Shown one piece after another: positions 1 to 7,264 of a DNA stretch of 37,424 nt. The position numbers and the translations under genes are program-made. Source of the DNA: Pontiellaceae bacterium (GTDB lineage: Bacteria; Verrucomicrobiota; Kiritimatiellia; Kiritimatiellales; Tichowtungiaceae). The stretch's first letter is position 1. Each line of letters starts with the position of its first letter. The notes beneath the pieces were generated by a model that worked only from the letters and a program-made list of their open reading frames with translations, was not told the origin of the DNA and searched no databases. The DNA lies in the NCBI GenBank assembly GCA_029939835.1, contig JAOZSE010000004.1, forward strand, positions 1-37,424. The letters run 5' to 3'.

Positions 1-113
1 TTGAAGCCGCCGTGGCCGATGTCACCGCCAACAAACTCGAAGGCCTCGCCGCCGGACGGATGGGCTACACCACCACCGAAGTCGGCGACCTTGTCGCCGA
101 AGGCGTCGCATAG
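1..113 (+). CDS. C-terminal end of an unidentified protein (partial)
   Basis: An open frame runs from base 3 to the TAG at 111-113 and is already open at the window edge. It encodes about 36 residues ending in GDLVAEGVA, rich in Ala, Gly and Val. Codon use is GC-rich like the confirmed genes, and a repeat hairpin and a terminator follow the stop at once, as expected for a true gene end. I do not recognise the family, and too little remains to assign a function. Confidence 0.5.
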   Translation, partial: EAAVADVTANKLEGLAAGRMGYTTTEVGDLVAEGVA

Positions 114-119
114 ATTAGA

Positions 120-168
120 GTAGGACAGGCTTCCAGCCTGTCTGGACAGGCAGAGATGCCTGTCCTAC
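120..168 (+). repeat. Bipartite palindromic repeat, GTAGG...CCTAC type, copy 1
   Basis: A 49-bp element begins GTAGGACAGGC and ends GCCTGTCCTAC. It contains two hairpins: stem GACAGGC with loop TTCCA, then stem GGACAGGC with loop AGAGAT. Nearly the same left half recurs at 30158-30179 and 34600-34620, and the complete element recurs at 34600-34647. Confidence 0.85.
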
Positions 169-173
169 ATTGA

Positions 174-204
174 AAAACCCCGCTCGGCTGAGCGGGGTTT
201 TTGT
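174..204. terminator. Bidirectional rho-independent terminator
   Basis: The stem CCCCGCTC/GAGCGGGG (178-185 and 190-197) has a 4-nt loop, five A before it and five T after it. It can therefore end transcription from the upstream partial gene on the plus strand and from the small membrane-protein genes on the minus strand. Confidence 0.85.
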
Positions 205-218
205 TGTTGCGGTACGCC

Positions 219-491
219 TTAGAGAGCGGGGGCCGCAGGTGCCGAACGTCCGGCGATGAGGTTGTAGAGCCATGCCAGAATGGCGCCGCCGATGAAGGCG
301 TCGATGAATCCATAGAGAAGTCCCAGGAGGCTTCCGAGTGGACTGATGGTGTAGCCGCGATAAAGGCGCCCGATCATAGTGATCTCGCTGGTACTCCCGT
401 CGAAGGCGATGACCCACCATGTGAGCACAAAGAGGCCGAGGCCCCAGAGTATGCCGCATGCAAGAGCAAACGCTTTTACATTCAGTTTCAT
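219..491 (-). CDS. Small membrane protein, 'bacteriophage holin'-annotated family
   Basis: The 90-residue product has two or three hydrophobic segments, roughly residues 5-30 (ALACGILWGLGLFVLTWW) and 50-80 (SPLGSLLGLLYGFIDAFIGG). This matches a family of small inner-membrane proteins often labelled 'bacteriophage holin' in environmental bacteria, although no phage genes are nearby. A strong ribosome binding site, GGAGGA, lies just upstream of the ATG. It lies 34 bp downstream of the DUF6868-like gene on the same strand, and the two probably form one transcript ending at the terminator at 174-204. The family resemblance is from memory; a holin function is not supported by context. Confidence 0.7.
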   Translation of the reverse strand: MKLNVKAFALACGILWGLGLFVLTWWVIAFDGSTSEITMIGRLYRGYTISPLGSLLGLLYGFIDAFIGGAILAWLYNLIAGRSAPAAPAL

Positions 492-525
492 GATTTGTCC
501 TCCGTGTTGCAGGCCGAGGCAGTCT

Positions 526-768
526 TCAGCCGATGATAGACAGGGCGATCCACGGGATGATGCAGAAGACGATCACTATGATTTTGTAGAACCCGAGGAA
601 CGAGTAGAGGATCGTGTTGAAGGCGACCCGTGAGATCGGAAACCACCGGCTGTGCATTTTATAGATCCAGTCAGCGGCCGAGGCGCAGAGTACGAAGGTC
701 AGCATCAGCATGCCGAAGTTGATAATCGAGCACCACATGAAGAAGGCTTGAAGCGTTTGAATCGTCAT
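526..768 (-). CDS. DUF6868-like small membrane protein
   Basis: The 80-residue protein has two clear membrane segments, about residues 8-32 and 50-78, separated by a polar stretch containing YKMHSRWFPISR. The pattern (ETLQ/MTIQTLQAFFMWC start, H-x-RWFPI middle, FLGFYKI tail) resembles the DUF6868 family of unknown function. The ribosome binding site AGGAGGG precedes the ATG. In other bacteria this family is often found beside the 'holin'-type gene, as here, so the pair may act together at the membrane. Function unknown. Confidence 0.7.
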   Translation of the reverse strand: MTIQTLQAFFMWCSIINFGMLMLTFVLCASAADWIYKMHSRWFPISRVAFNTILYSFLGFYKIIVIVFCIIPWIALSIIG

Positions 769-1187
769 GATGTCCCTCCTTTTCGGATTGAGGGTAATGC
801 GTTTTTCAACGGTATGGAAACGTTTATTCGGTTTTCTGTGGCGAAAACCCGAATAAACGGGTCGGGGTTTTAGTCTGATCTATTCATGAAAATGGATGAA
901 AACGGTGTAAGAGGCGGAGGCTAATAAAGATATAAATTTTTTAGACCCAAATAAGTTTTCATCCGCTTTCCCCGAAGGCGCGACGATTCCAGCGCAGCTA
1001 CTTCGTTGCGAAAGGCTTGCAGTAGGTTGCTACAGCGTCACCTTTCGACGCCTTGCATCTGCATCGGACTTGTCGCGTGAATAATTCAAATTAGGTTGCA
1101 GAGAGGAAATGCCTGCTTAGAATGCGGATCAGACAGCAGGGCGCACGGGGTGCTCTGCAGGAGGAGGTAACGGGAAAGGAGTTTGCC
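769..1187. other. Gene-free stretch with two palindromes
   Basis: No plausible gene is visible in this 419-bp gap. It carries an inverted repeat at 821-836 and 843-859 (CGTTTATTCGG-type arms around a short loop), an AT-rich stretch near 925-955, and a larger palindromic element at 978-1078. Promoters for the divergent small membrane-protein and lipoprotein genes should lie here, but I could not pick out a convincing -35/-10 pair. Confidence 0.6.
978..1078. repeat. About 100-bp imperfect palindrome
   Basis: The left end at 978-990 pairs with the right end at 1066-1078 at 11 of 13 positions (GCGCGACG...CGTCGCG-like ends). Inside, TTGCGAAAGG (1006-1015) faces CCTTTCGACG (1031-1040). The nested arms suggest one folded structure. 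No coding capacity is seen. Confidence 0.5.
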
Positions 1188-1532
1188 ATGAGGACAGGTA
1201 CTTTACTGACCGCTCTGCTGGCGGCTGTACTGCTGGCCGGTTGCGGCGGAGGCGCGGACGAAAACAAACCGCTGGATCAGGTCGCGGCCGAAGCGGCCGC
1301 GATGGGCCAAGCCGAACTGCAGAAGGTGGTGGACAAGTATGAAGCCGCCATTGCCGGTAAAACGGCCGAAATCGACGCGCTTAAAGCGAAGATCAAGGAC
1401 ATTCCAATCGCCAGGATGGCGGGTGAAGAAGCCAAGGGGCTGAAGGCCGAGCTTGACGAAATTACCCAATCGCTCACTGCGCTCAAAGACCGCCTCGCGG
1501 TATATGCCAAGGAGCTGCAGGCGCAGCTGTAA
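1188..1532 (+). CDS. Small coiled-coil lipoprotein
   Basis: The 114-residue product starts with a textbook lipoprotein signal, MRTGTLLTALLAAVLLAGC, with the LAGC lipobox and acylated cysteine at residue 19. The mature part is low-complexity, Ala/Glu/Lys-rich and strongly heptad-like, so it is probably a helical coiled coil in the periplasm or at the outer membrane. The ATG at 1188 was preferred over an upstream in-frame ATG at 1122 because a ribosome binding site (AAAGGAG) sits just before it and because the signal peptide then starts at residue 1. It stands alone with its own terminator. Family and function are not recognised. Confidence 0.8.
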   Translation: MRTGTLLTALLAAVLLAGCGGGADENKPLDQVAAEAAAMGQAELQKVVDKYEAAIAGKTAEIDALKAKIKDIPIARMAGEEAKGLKAELDEITQSLTALKDRLAVYAKELQAQL

Positions 1533-1550
1533 ACCGGTCGGTTCTTCAGC

Positions 1551-1579
1551 AAATGCCCCGCTTTCGCGGGGCATTTTTT
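1551..1579 (+). terminator. Rho-independent terminator after the lipoprotein gene
   Basis: Stem GCCCCGC (1555-1561) with GCGGGGC (1566-1572), loop TTTC, preceded by AAAT and followed by a T run. It lies 19 bp after the stop codon. Confidence 0.9.
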
Positions 1580-1617
1580 GTAAGATAACCCGCCCTTATT
1601 CCATTGCTCGAAAAGGA

Positions 1618-1646
1618 TTGATGCCGGCGGGAAAGCCGTGTATCTT
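1618..1646 (+). promoter_or_regulatory. Candidate sigma-70 promoter of the EF-G-like gene
   Basis: TTGATG at 1618-1623 and TATCTT at 1641-1646 are separated by exactly 17 bp, just after the preceding terminator and 62 bp before the start codon. Each hexamer matches consensus at four of six positions. Confidence 0.5.
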
Positions 1647-1708
1647 CTGCCTCCTTGTCCGCTTATTGCGGGGCAGTGGGTTCAGGTTCTATTATTAAGG
1701 AGAAGGCG

Positions 1709-3751
1709 ATGAAGGGGATTCCGATCTCGGGGACACGTAATTTCACACTGATGGGGCATACCGGCAGCGGAAAGACGTCACTGCTGGACGTGATGCTCCA
1801 CATTCTCGGCACCAACGACCGCGTCGGTTCGCCGGACGACAAAAGCAGTATGGCCGACTGGACGCCTGAGGAGCAGGAGCACGAGATTTCGATCTGGGCC
1901 AAGCCGTTTGACGGCGTATACACCGCAGCCAGCGGAAAGCAGCGCCGTTTTGTCGTGCTCGATACCCCCGGTTACGCCGACTTTATTGGTCAGCTCACCG
2001 CCGCCGCCGAAGTAACCGATGCCGCGCTGATTGTGGTCGATGCGATCTCCGGCATTCAGGTTGGCACCAGCCGCGCGTGGAAAGTATGCCAAAAGCGCAA
2101 CCTGCCGCGCGGGATCGTCATCAACGGTCTTGATAAAGACGAAGCAAATTTTGACCAGGCGCTCGCCGCGATCAAAGCCCAGTGGGGCGACACCCGCTGT
2201 GTTCCAGTGGTGCTGCCGACCGCAGACGGCAAGTCGGAAGTGGATATTCTAAACACCAAGGCCGAGGATGTTCCCGAAGATATGGTCGATACCGTTAAAG
2301 CGATTAAAGACCACCTTATTGAACTCGCCGCCGAAACCGACGATGCACTGATGGAAAAATATTTTGAGGGCGAAGAACTCACCGCCGATGAATTTTCCGA
2401 CGGGCTGCGCAAATCGGTACACAGTGCGCATCTGATTCCGGTTTTTGCCGCCTCGGCCAAAACGAAGATCGGCGTGAAAGAAACAATGGATTCCATCAGC
2501 CGACTCTTTCCGTCACCGGAAGACTATCCGGTGAAATGCGCTGACGACGAAGAAGTGGCCACCGGCGAAACCGAACCCTTTGCGGGCCTCGTCTGGCGCT
2601 CGGTGAACGACCCGTTTGTCGGTCAACTCAGTTTTGTGCGCGTCTATCGCGGGACGCTGAAGCCCAACAGCGAAGTGATGAATGTGACCAAAGGCGCAAA
2701 AGAGCGCATTGGAAACATTTTGTTTGTAAACGGCAAAAAGCAGACTGACTGTGCTGAAGCCAAGGCGGGCGATATCATCGCAATTCCCAAGCTCAAAAAC
2801 ACGGAACTCAACGACACGCTGGCGGCGGCGGGTTCCAGTATCAAATTCAAGGCGATTGTATTTCCCAATCCCGTTACGGCTTATGCGGTCGAACCCAAAA
2901 CGAAGGGCGATGAGGATAAAATCGGCATGGCGCTGCGGCGCGCGGCAGCTGACGACCCGTCGATCCGCATCGAGCGCAACGTCGAAACCCACGAGACCAT
3001 TCTCTGCGGTATGGGCGATGTTCACCTCGACGTAACGCTCGAAAACATCAAAAACCGCAGCAAGGTCGATATCGACCGCCGCACGCCGAGAGTGGCCTAT
3101 ATGGAAACCATCACCGGGAACGGTGAGGGACACTATAAGCACAAAAAGCAGTCCGGCGGACGCGGACAGTACGGCGACTGCTATGTGCGAATTTCGCCAG
3201 CGGCCGAAGGCGAAGAGGAATGGTTCGTCAACAGCATCGTTGGCGGCGCGATTCCCAGCAACTTCATTCCGGCCTGCCAGAAGGGTTTTAACGAAGGGAT
3301 GCAGAAGGGCCCGCTGGTCGGCGCGCCCGTGATCAATGTGAAGGTCGATCTCTACGACGGCTCGTACCACGATGTTGACTCCTCTGAAGTCGCGTTCAAA
3401 ATCGCCGGTTCGCGTGCGCTGCATCTTGCAATTGAACAGGCCAACCCCGTACTGCTTGAGCCCATCATGACCGTCAAGGTGATGGTGCCCGATGAGTACA
3501 TGGGTGACATCAACGGCATCCTGAACACGAAGCGCGGACGGATCCTCGGCATGGGCCCCGAAGACGGCCTGCAGACGATCACCGCCGAAGTGCCGCAGGT
3601 TGAAATGTTCAAGTTCTGCTCCGAACTGCGATCCATCACCGGTGGACGCGGCTCCTTCGAAATGGACTTTAACCGCTACGACCAGGTGCCCGGCAACATC
3701 TCCCAGAAAGTGATTGCCGCCGCACAGAAGGAAAAAGAGCAACTCGACTAA
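1709..3751 (+). CDS. Elongation factor G-like GTPase (FusA2 type)
   Basis: This 680-residue protein has the full EF-G layout: GTPase domain (1-270), domain II (about 290-380), domain III, domain IV with GHYKHKKQSGGRGQYG (about 473-488) and domain V. The P-loop is GHTGSGKT (16-23), not GHIDAGKT. Switch II reads DTPGYADF (85-92), with Tyr at the position where canonical EF-G has the catalytic His. The G4 motif NKxD is NGLD. These features fit the EF-G-like or FusA2 group rather than the main translocase. Its job is probably ribosome-linked but uncertain. The ATG at 1709 follows AAGGAG, and an earlier in-frame ATG at 1655 would add an unrelated 18-residue tail. The gene appears to stand alone. 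Confidence 0.9.
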   Translation: MKGIPISGTRNFTLMGHTGSGKTSLLDVMLHILGTNDRVGSPDDKSSMADWTPEEQEHEISIWAKPFDGVYTAASGKQRRFVVLDTPGYADFIGQLTAAAEVTDAALIVVDAISGIQVGTSRAWKVCQKRNLPRGIVINGLDKDEANFDQALAAIKAQWGDTRCVPVVLPTADGKSEVDILNTKAEDVPEDMVDTVKAIKDHLIELAAETDDALMEKYFEGEELTADEFSDGLRKSVHSAHLIPVFAASAKTKIGVKETMDSISRLFPSPEDYPVKCADDEEVATGETEPFAGLVWRSVNDPFVGQLSFVRVYRGTLKPNSEVMNVTKGAKERIGNILFVNGKKQTDCAEAKAGDIIAIPKLKNTELNDTLAAAGSSIKFKAIVFPNPVTAYAVEPKTKGDEDKIGMALRRAAADDPSIRIERNVETHETILCGMGDVHLDVTLENIKNRSKVDIDRRTPRVAYMETITGNGEGHYKHKKQSGGRGQYGDCYVRISPAAEGEEEWFVNSIVGGAIPSNFIPACQKGFNEGMQKGPLVGAPVINVKVDLYDGSYHDVDSSEVAFKIAGSRALHLAIEQANPVLLEPIMTVKVMVPDEYMGDINGILNTKRGRILGMGPEDGLQTITAEVPQVEMFKFCSELRSITGGRGSFEMDFNRYDQVPGNISQKVIAAAQKEKEQLD

Positions 3752-3769
3752 GCTCGACTGTCTTGCGGT

Positions 3770-3955
3770 GTAGGACGGGGTTGCCACTTCCTACGGTCGT
3801 TGCCCCGCAGAGCGGGGCCTCTCTCGCTGTGGTCGAGTCCCCGCACGCGGGGAGCCCGTGTTTTTTTGCACGCGCTCCCGCCGGGACCCGAACGGAGTGA
3901 GAGTGGCTTGAGCGTGCGAAAGCAATGACCAGCGGGAATGGCAACCACGTCCTAC
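3770..3955. repeat. 186-bp palindrome-ended repeat between fusA-like and creatininase genes
   Basis: It begins GTAGGACGGGGTTGCCA and ends with the near-complement TGGCAACCACGTCCTAC. Internal hairpins include CCCCGCAGAGCGGGG and CCCCGCACGCGGGG. A 24-bp word at 3780-3803 (inverted) and 3922-3945 recurs, with few changes, at 5656-5679 after pcm. The GTAGGAC...GTCCTAC ends match those of the shorter repeats in this window. Confidence 0.7.
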
Positions 3956-4004
3956 AAGTGATTCGACTTTCTTTTTGCGGCAACGGTGTTGTAACCTCCC
4001 GCGC

Positions 4005-4754
4005 ATGACCGAAAAAGTACTGTACGCTGAACTTATTCCGCAGGAATTCCGGGAAAGGTTGGCCGCGGCACCCATTGCCTATCTGCCGCTCGGTACGATT
4101 GAGTGGCACGGTGAGCATCTGCCGCTGGGAACCGACGGTTTCCAACCGCTCCACCTTTTCCAAAAACTGGCTGAAAAGGTTGGCGGCATCGTGTTGCCGA
4201 TGCTTTTTGTCGGGCCGGATCGGATGGTCGAAGAGGAAGGGCGCGAACTCTACGGAATGGATGCCGGCCAGCTGAGGCCGCCCGGCATTCAGTATCCCAA
4301 TCAGCAACTGGCGGGCAGTGCCTATCGGGTTTCGGATGACCTCTTCGGGCAGCTCTTTCGGGCGATACTCAAACAAATTGCGCGTGCGGGTTTCAAAATT
4401 CTGGTTGCACACGGTCACGGGCCCTCAGGACGATATTTCAGTTCAAAGTTTGATGAGTGGAAACGTGACTTTGGTCTCGACTGCTTTCACTGCTGGGAGT
4501 GGACGGAGGAGGGCGACACTCTGCTCAGTTTCCAGACCGGTCATGCGGGCGTCAACGAAACCTCGACCATGATGGCGGCATACCCGCATCTCGTGCAGAT
4601 GAACCGGCTTTCGGCAGAACCGAATGAATTCCCGCTGGGCACCAGCCCCGATGACGCGCGCGACGCAACGCCTGAACACGGGCAGGCCATTATCAATCAC
4701 CAGATAGAGCGCATGTCCGCCATCCTGACGAAAGCACTTGCCGCGCTTTCTTGA
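4005..4754 (+). CDS. Creatininase-family metal-dependent amidohydrolase
   Basis: The 249-residue product matches the creatininase/FAPy deformylase-like fold, cytoplasmic enzymes that hydrolyse cyclic or linear amides with two divalent metals. The signature LGTIEWHGEHLPLGTDG lies at residues 29-45, with metal ligands E33, H35 and D44. AHGHGPSG near residue 136 and NETSTMMA near 184 complete the site. The true substrate cannot be told from sequence; family members act on creatinine, formamidopyrimidines and mycofactocin precursors. The ATG at 4005 was chosen because the signature then falls at its usual distance from the N-terminus. No strong ribosome binding site is seen. The pcm gene follows on the same strand. 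Confidence 0.85.
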   Translation: MTEKVLYAELIPQEFRERLAAAPIAYLPLGTIEWHGEHLPLGTDGFQPLHLFQKLAEKVGGIVLPMLFVGPDRMVEEEGRELYGMDAGQLRPPGIQYPNQQLAGSAYRVSDDLFGQLFRAILKQIARAGFKILVAHGHGPSGRYFSSKFDEWKRDFGLDCFHCWEWTEEGDTLLSFQTGHAGVNETSTMMAAYPHLVQMNRLSAEPNEFPLGTSPDDARDATPEHGQAIINHQIERMSAILTKALAALS

Positions 4755-4845
4755 ACAATCGGCTCCGGCCCGTTATTCTTCAGTTATGAAAGCGGCGATA
4801 CTTGCGATGCTGCTTTTGGCAGATGGTTGCAACGGGGAGGTTTCG

Positions 4846-5490
4846 ATGGATGCTCGCGAAAAAGCCCTTGAACGAGCGCGCGGCGATATGGTGCTGCTGC
4901 TGGAGGCCCGTTACCGTATTCGGGACCAGCGGATACTCGATGCCATGGAAAAAATTCCGCGCCATCTCTTTATTCCTGAAACATTCCGCTCGTTTGCCGA
5001 TCCCTACGGCGACCATCCGTGTCCCATTGGATATAACCAGACCATATCCCAGCCCTACATCGTGGCCTACATGACTACAACGCTGAACCCGCAGGCGGGC
5101 GAAAAGGTACTGGAGATCGGCACCGGCTCGGGCTATCAGGCCGCCGTGATCGCCGAACTGGGTGTGGAGGTTTATACCATCGAAATTATTCCGGGCCTTG
5201 CGGAGCATGCGCAAACCGTGCTGAAAGAGCAGGGCTATACCAACGTGCACGTGCGCTGCGGCGATGGATATAAAGGCTGGCCGGAACATGCGCCGTTCGA
5301 CGTCATCATCGGCACCTGCGCGCCCGATGAGGTGCCGCCCGTGCTGGTCGAACAGCTCGCCGAAGGCGGACGCATGATGCTGCCGGTCGGCGAATGGTCC
5401 CAGCGCCTTGTCATTTTGCGCAAACGCGGCGGTACGGTCGTGCAGGAAGACGACCTCCCCGTACGTTTTGTCCCGATGGTGCGCGAGTAA
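4846..5490 (+). CDS. pcm: Protein-L-isoaspartate O-methyltransferase
   Basis: Repairs isoaspartyl residues in aged proteins by SAM-dependent carboxyl methylation. The SAM-binding loop LEIGTGSGYQ, the substrate-site segment NQTISQPYIVAYM and the C-terminal VRFVPMVRE are all typical, and 214 residues is the usual length. The start at 4846 has a strong ribosome binding site (GGGGAGG) and aligns with the usual N-terminus. An in-frame ATG at 4786 would add MKAAILAMLLLADGC, which looks like a short signal or lipoprotein leader. It has no ribosome binding site and would send a SAM enzyme to the periplasm, so I consider it less likely, though exported homologues are conceivable. Confidence 0.9.
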   Translation: MDAREKALERARGDMVLLLEARYRIRDQRILDAMEKIPRHLFIPETFRSFADPYGDHPCPIGYNQTISQPYIVAYMTTTLNPQAGEKVLEIGTGSGYQAAVIAELGVEVYTIEIIPGLAEHAQTVLKEQGYTNVHVRCGDGYKGWPEHAPFDVIIGTCAPDEVPPVLVEQLAEGGRMMLPVGEWSQRLVILRKRGGTVVQEDDLPVRFVPMVRE

Positions 5491-5812
5491 TTATGTGGAG
5501 TGCGCAGGCTTGCCTGCGCTTTGTTTGCCGAAGCTTGCTTCGGCATCTTTATAAGAGAAATGCCACGTCCACTGCGAACAGGGGCAACGCGCAGCAAGCT
5601 CTGCGGAGAAAAGCGGTGGCACGCGACTTCAGGAGCGAGGCTTTCGCTTGCGAAAGCAACAACCGAAGGGAGTGGCAACCTGCCGCACTCCATACTGGCA
5701 TCCGAAAAAGGTTTATTTCGGGTCGGTTATCCGCTATTAGTTACCGCCTGTTTAGAACCTAACCACCTAACAACTTAAAACTTAACCAACTCCCGACGGG
5801 ACGGAGGGTTCC
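5491..5812. other. Gene-free stretch with hairpins and dispersed repeat words
   Basis: Two hairpins with identical CTTG loops follow pcm: GCGCAGG/CCTGCGC (5502-5519) and GCCGAAG/CTTCGGC (5527-5544), the second followed by ATCTTTAT, so they may terminate pcm transcription. A 24-bp word at 5656-5679 matches the ends of the 3770-3955 repeat. From about 5725 to 5792 the sequence turns AT-rich with TTAAC/TAACC words resembling those around 31700 and 32165. The yebC ribosome binding site (GGAGGG) ends the stretch. Confidence 0.6.
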
Positions 5813-6562
5813 ATGGCCGGTCACAGTAAATGGGCAAACATTAAGCACAAAAAGGGTCGCGCCGATGCCGCGCGCGGCAAGGTGTTCAGCCGCATCGCCA
5901 AAGAAATGACGGTGGCCGCGCGCATGGGCGGCGGTGATCCTTCGGCCAACATCACACTGCGCATGCTGATCGGCAAAGCCAAAGCGGTCAATATGCCCAA
6001 CGACAACATTGACCGCTCCATCAAAAAGGGCACCGGCGAACTCGAAGGCGGCCAGCTCGAAGAATGCACCTACGAAGCCTACGCACCGGGCGGCGTCGGC
6101 GTCATTATTGAAGCGCTCACCGACAACAAAAACCGCGCGGCCTCCGAAATCAAAAACGTACTGACCAAAAACGGCGCCAGCCTCGCGCAGCAGGGTGCGG
6201 TGAGCCGCATGTTCCAGCGCAAGGGTCATATTCTGGTTGATGCCGCCAAGGTTGAAGAAGAAAAGCTGATGGAACTCGTGCTCGAAGCGGGCGCCGAAGA
6301 CATGACCCGTGAGGACAACCAGTTTGAAATCCTAACCGCGCCGGGCGATTACAACACCGTTGCCAATGCTCTTTCCGAAGCCGAAATCGAAACCGTCTCC
6401 TCCGAAGTCACCATGCTTCCCGACATGCCGACGGAAGTGAAGGAAAAGGCTCAGGCCGAAAAGCTGCTTAAATTCGTTGAACTGCTCGAAGATCTCGACG
6501 ATGTCCAGAACGTTTACCCCGCCTTTGACATTGACGACGCCATCCTCGCCGAACTTGAGTAA
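5813..6562 (+). CDS. yebC: YebC/PmpR-family DNA-binding protein
   Basis: A 249-residue TACO1/YebC protein. The N-terminal MAGHSKWANIKHKKGRAD, the middle YEAYAPGGVGVIIEALTDN and the C-terminal LLEDLDDVQNVYPAFDI are diagnostic. Members act as transcription regulators or, as shown for some, help ribosomes through proline-rich stretches. The ribosome binding site GACGGAGGG precedes the ATG. The last codons, IDDAILAELE, have a second copy at 7141-7188 beyond the XRE gene, suggesting that the gene's 3' end was rebuilt during an insertion (see findings). Confidence 0.95.
   Translation: MAGHSKWANIKHKKGRADAARGKVFSRIAKEMTVAARMGGGDPSANITLRMLIGKAKAVNMPNDNIDRSIKKGTGELEGGQLEECTYEAYAPGGVGVIIEALTDNKNRAASEIKNVLTKNGASLAQQGAVSRMFQRKGHILVDAAKVEEEKLMELVLEAGAEDMTREDNQFEILTAPGDYNTVANALSEAEIETVSSEVTMLPDMPTEVKEKAQAEKLLKFVELLEDLDDVQNVYPAFDIDDAILAELE
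6533..6558 (+). repeat. Direct repeat, copy A (in the yebC 3' end)
   Basis: Twenty-six bases matching 7144-7169 at 24 positions in the same orientation. Copy A lies inside the last codons of yebC. The two copies bracket the minus-strand XRE gene. Confidence 0.75.
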
Positions 6563-6585
6563 CTGCCGGGGCGGCCCGTGATCAA

Positions 6586-7035
6586 TTAATCCTGCTCTTC
6601 CAGGATCTGATTGACTTCGCGAATGCCCATTTCTTTAATCTGCTGCAAACGGACAAAAACCTCTTTGCTTCGGATGTTCAGTTTGCCGCTTTCCTTTGCT
6701 TCCCAATTCGCCACCGTCGGAAGACTGACGCCGGCCAGTTCAGCAAAGGCTCTTTGCGACAGGCGAAGGCGCTTGCGCATCGCGCGGATTCCCTGTGCGG
6801 TAATCCATCCGCGTGGTGATTCCTCCGGCTGATCGTTTTGGGCAACGGTTTTCTTCGAAACCGTTTTCCCGAGCTGCCTGGTTTCTTTTTCAAGCTGAGC
6901 AATCTGCTTCCGCAAATCCGCTATATATTTCCGCTGACTTGCATTAACCGACTTGATCGGATCCAAAGCACTTTTGATTTCGCTGCGTGCAATACGGGCG
7001 ATTTCCTCTTTCAGAGCTTTCATTACATTGGCCAT
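6586..7035 (-). CDS. Coiled-coil plus XRE-type helix-turn-helix regulator
   Basis: The 149-residue product has an N-terminal half (MANVMKALKEEIARIARSEI, then a heptad region to about residue 65) that is probably a coiled coil. The C-terminal half (about 80-130) is an HTH of the Cro/C1 type, with LRLSQRAFAELAGVSLPTVANWE. This arrangement is a recurrent small regulator family of unknown target. The ATG at 7035 is preferred over one at 7059 because AAGGA precedes it and homologues start at MANVMKAL. It is convergent with yebC and lies between the two copies of the yebC end, so it is probably an acquired unit. No toxin partner is visible. Confidence 0.8.
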   Translation of the reverse strand: MANVMKALKEEIARIARSEIKSALDPIKSVNASQRKYIADLRKQIAQLEKETRQLGKTVSKKTVAQNDQPEESPRGWITAQGIRAMRKRLRLSQRAFAELAGVSLPTVANWEAKESGKLNIRSKEVFVRLQQIKEMGIREVNQILEEQD

Positions 7036-7140
7036 ATTATGTTCCTTCCCTTTTCCCAAGGATTTTCAGATTCGAACTCTTTTAATGGATTCCTTTGAGT
7101 GTGGCAAGAGCGTTTCATTTTATAAGTTAACGCTTTCTTA

Positions 7141-7188
7141 ATAGACGACGCCCTTCTCGCCGAACTTGAAGAATCGTTGAATTCCTAA
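7141..7188 (+). pseudogene. Detached second copy of the yebC 3' end
   Basis: Read in frame, this stretch encodes IDDALLAELEESLNS and then TAA. It parallels the current end of YebC, IDDAILAELE. The 26-bp core (7144-7169) matches 6533-6558 at 24 positions. No start or upstream coding region is attached. The simplest reading is that the XRE gene entered the end of yebC and left one end copy on each side. Confidence 0.65.
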
Positions 7189-7191
7189 AAG

Positions 7192-7243
7192 GTAGGGACG
7201 CCTCTCCGAGGCGTCCGTGGACGGCTGGGACAGCCATCCCTAC
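7192..7243 (+). repeat. Bipartite palindromic repeat, GTAGGGACG...CCATCCCTAC
   Basis: This 52-bp element has hairpin one GGACGCC/GGCGTCC (loop TCTCCGA) and hairpin two GGCTGGGACAGCC. Its ends GTAGGGA/TCCCTAC are complementary. The left half recurs inverted at 35143-35162 after ntpK. It has the same plan as the 120-168 element but different stem sequences. Confidence 0.8.
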
Positions 7244-7264
7244 CACCCTTTGGAAGCCGGAATC

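Noticed and set aside
219-491. Prophage remnant suggested by the 'holin' label
   Set aside because: No other phage genes, attachment site or integrase lies nearby; the label is a family name for small membrane proteins.
2513-3787. A 424-codon open frame on the minus strand opposite the EF-G-like gene
   Set aside because: It is an antisense shadow of an unmistakable GTPase gene, with no plausible protein features.
4786-4845. Signal peptide or lipoprotein leader on Pcm from the upstream ATG
   Set aside because: The upstream start has no ribosome binding site, while the ATG at 4846 has GGGGAGG and gives the usual cytoplasmic length. It is not fully excluded.
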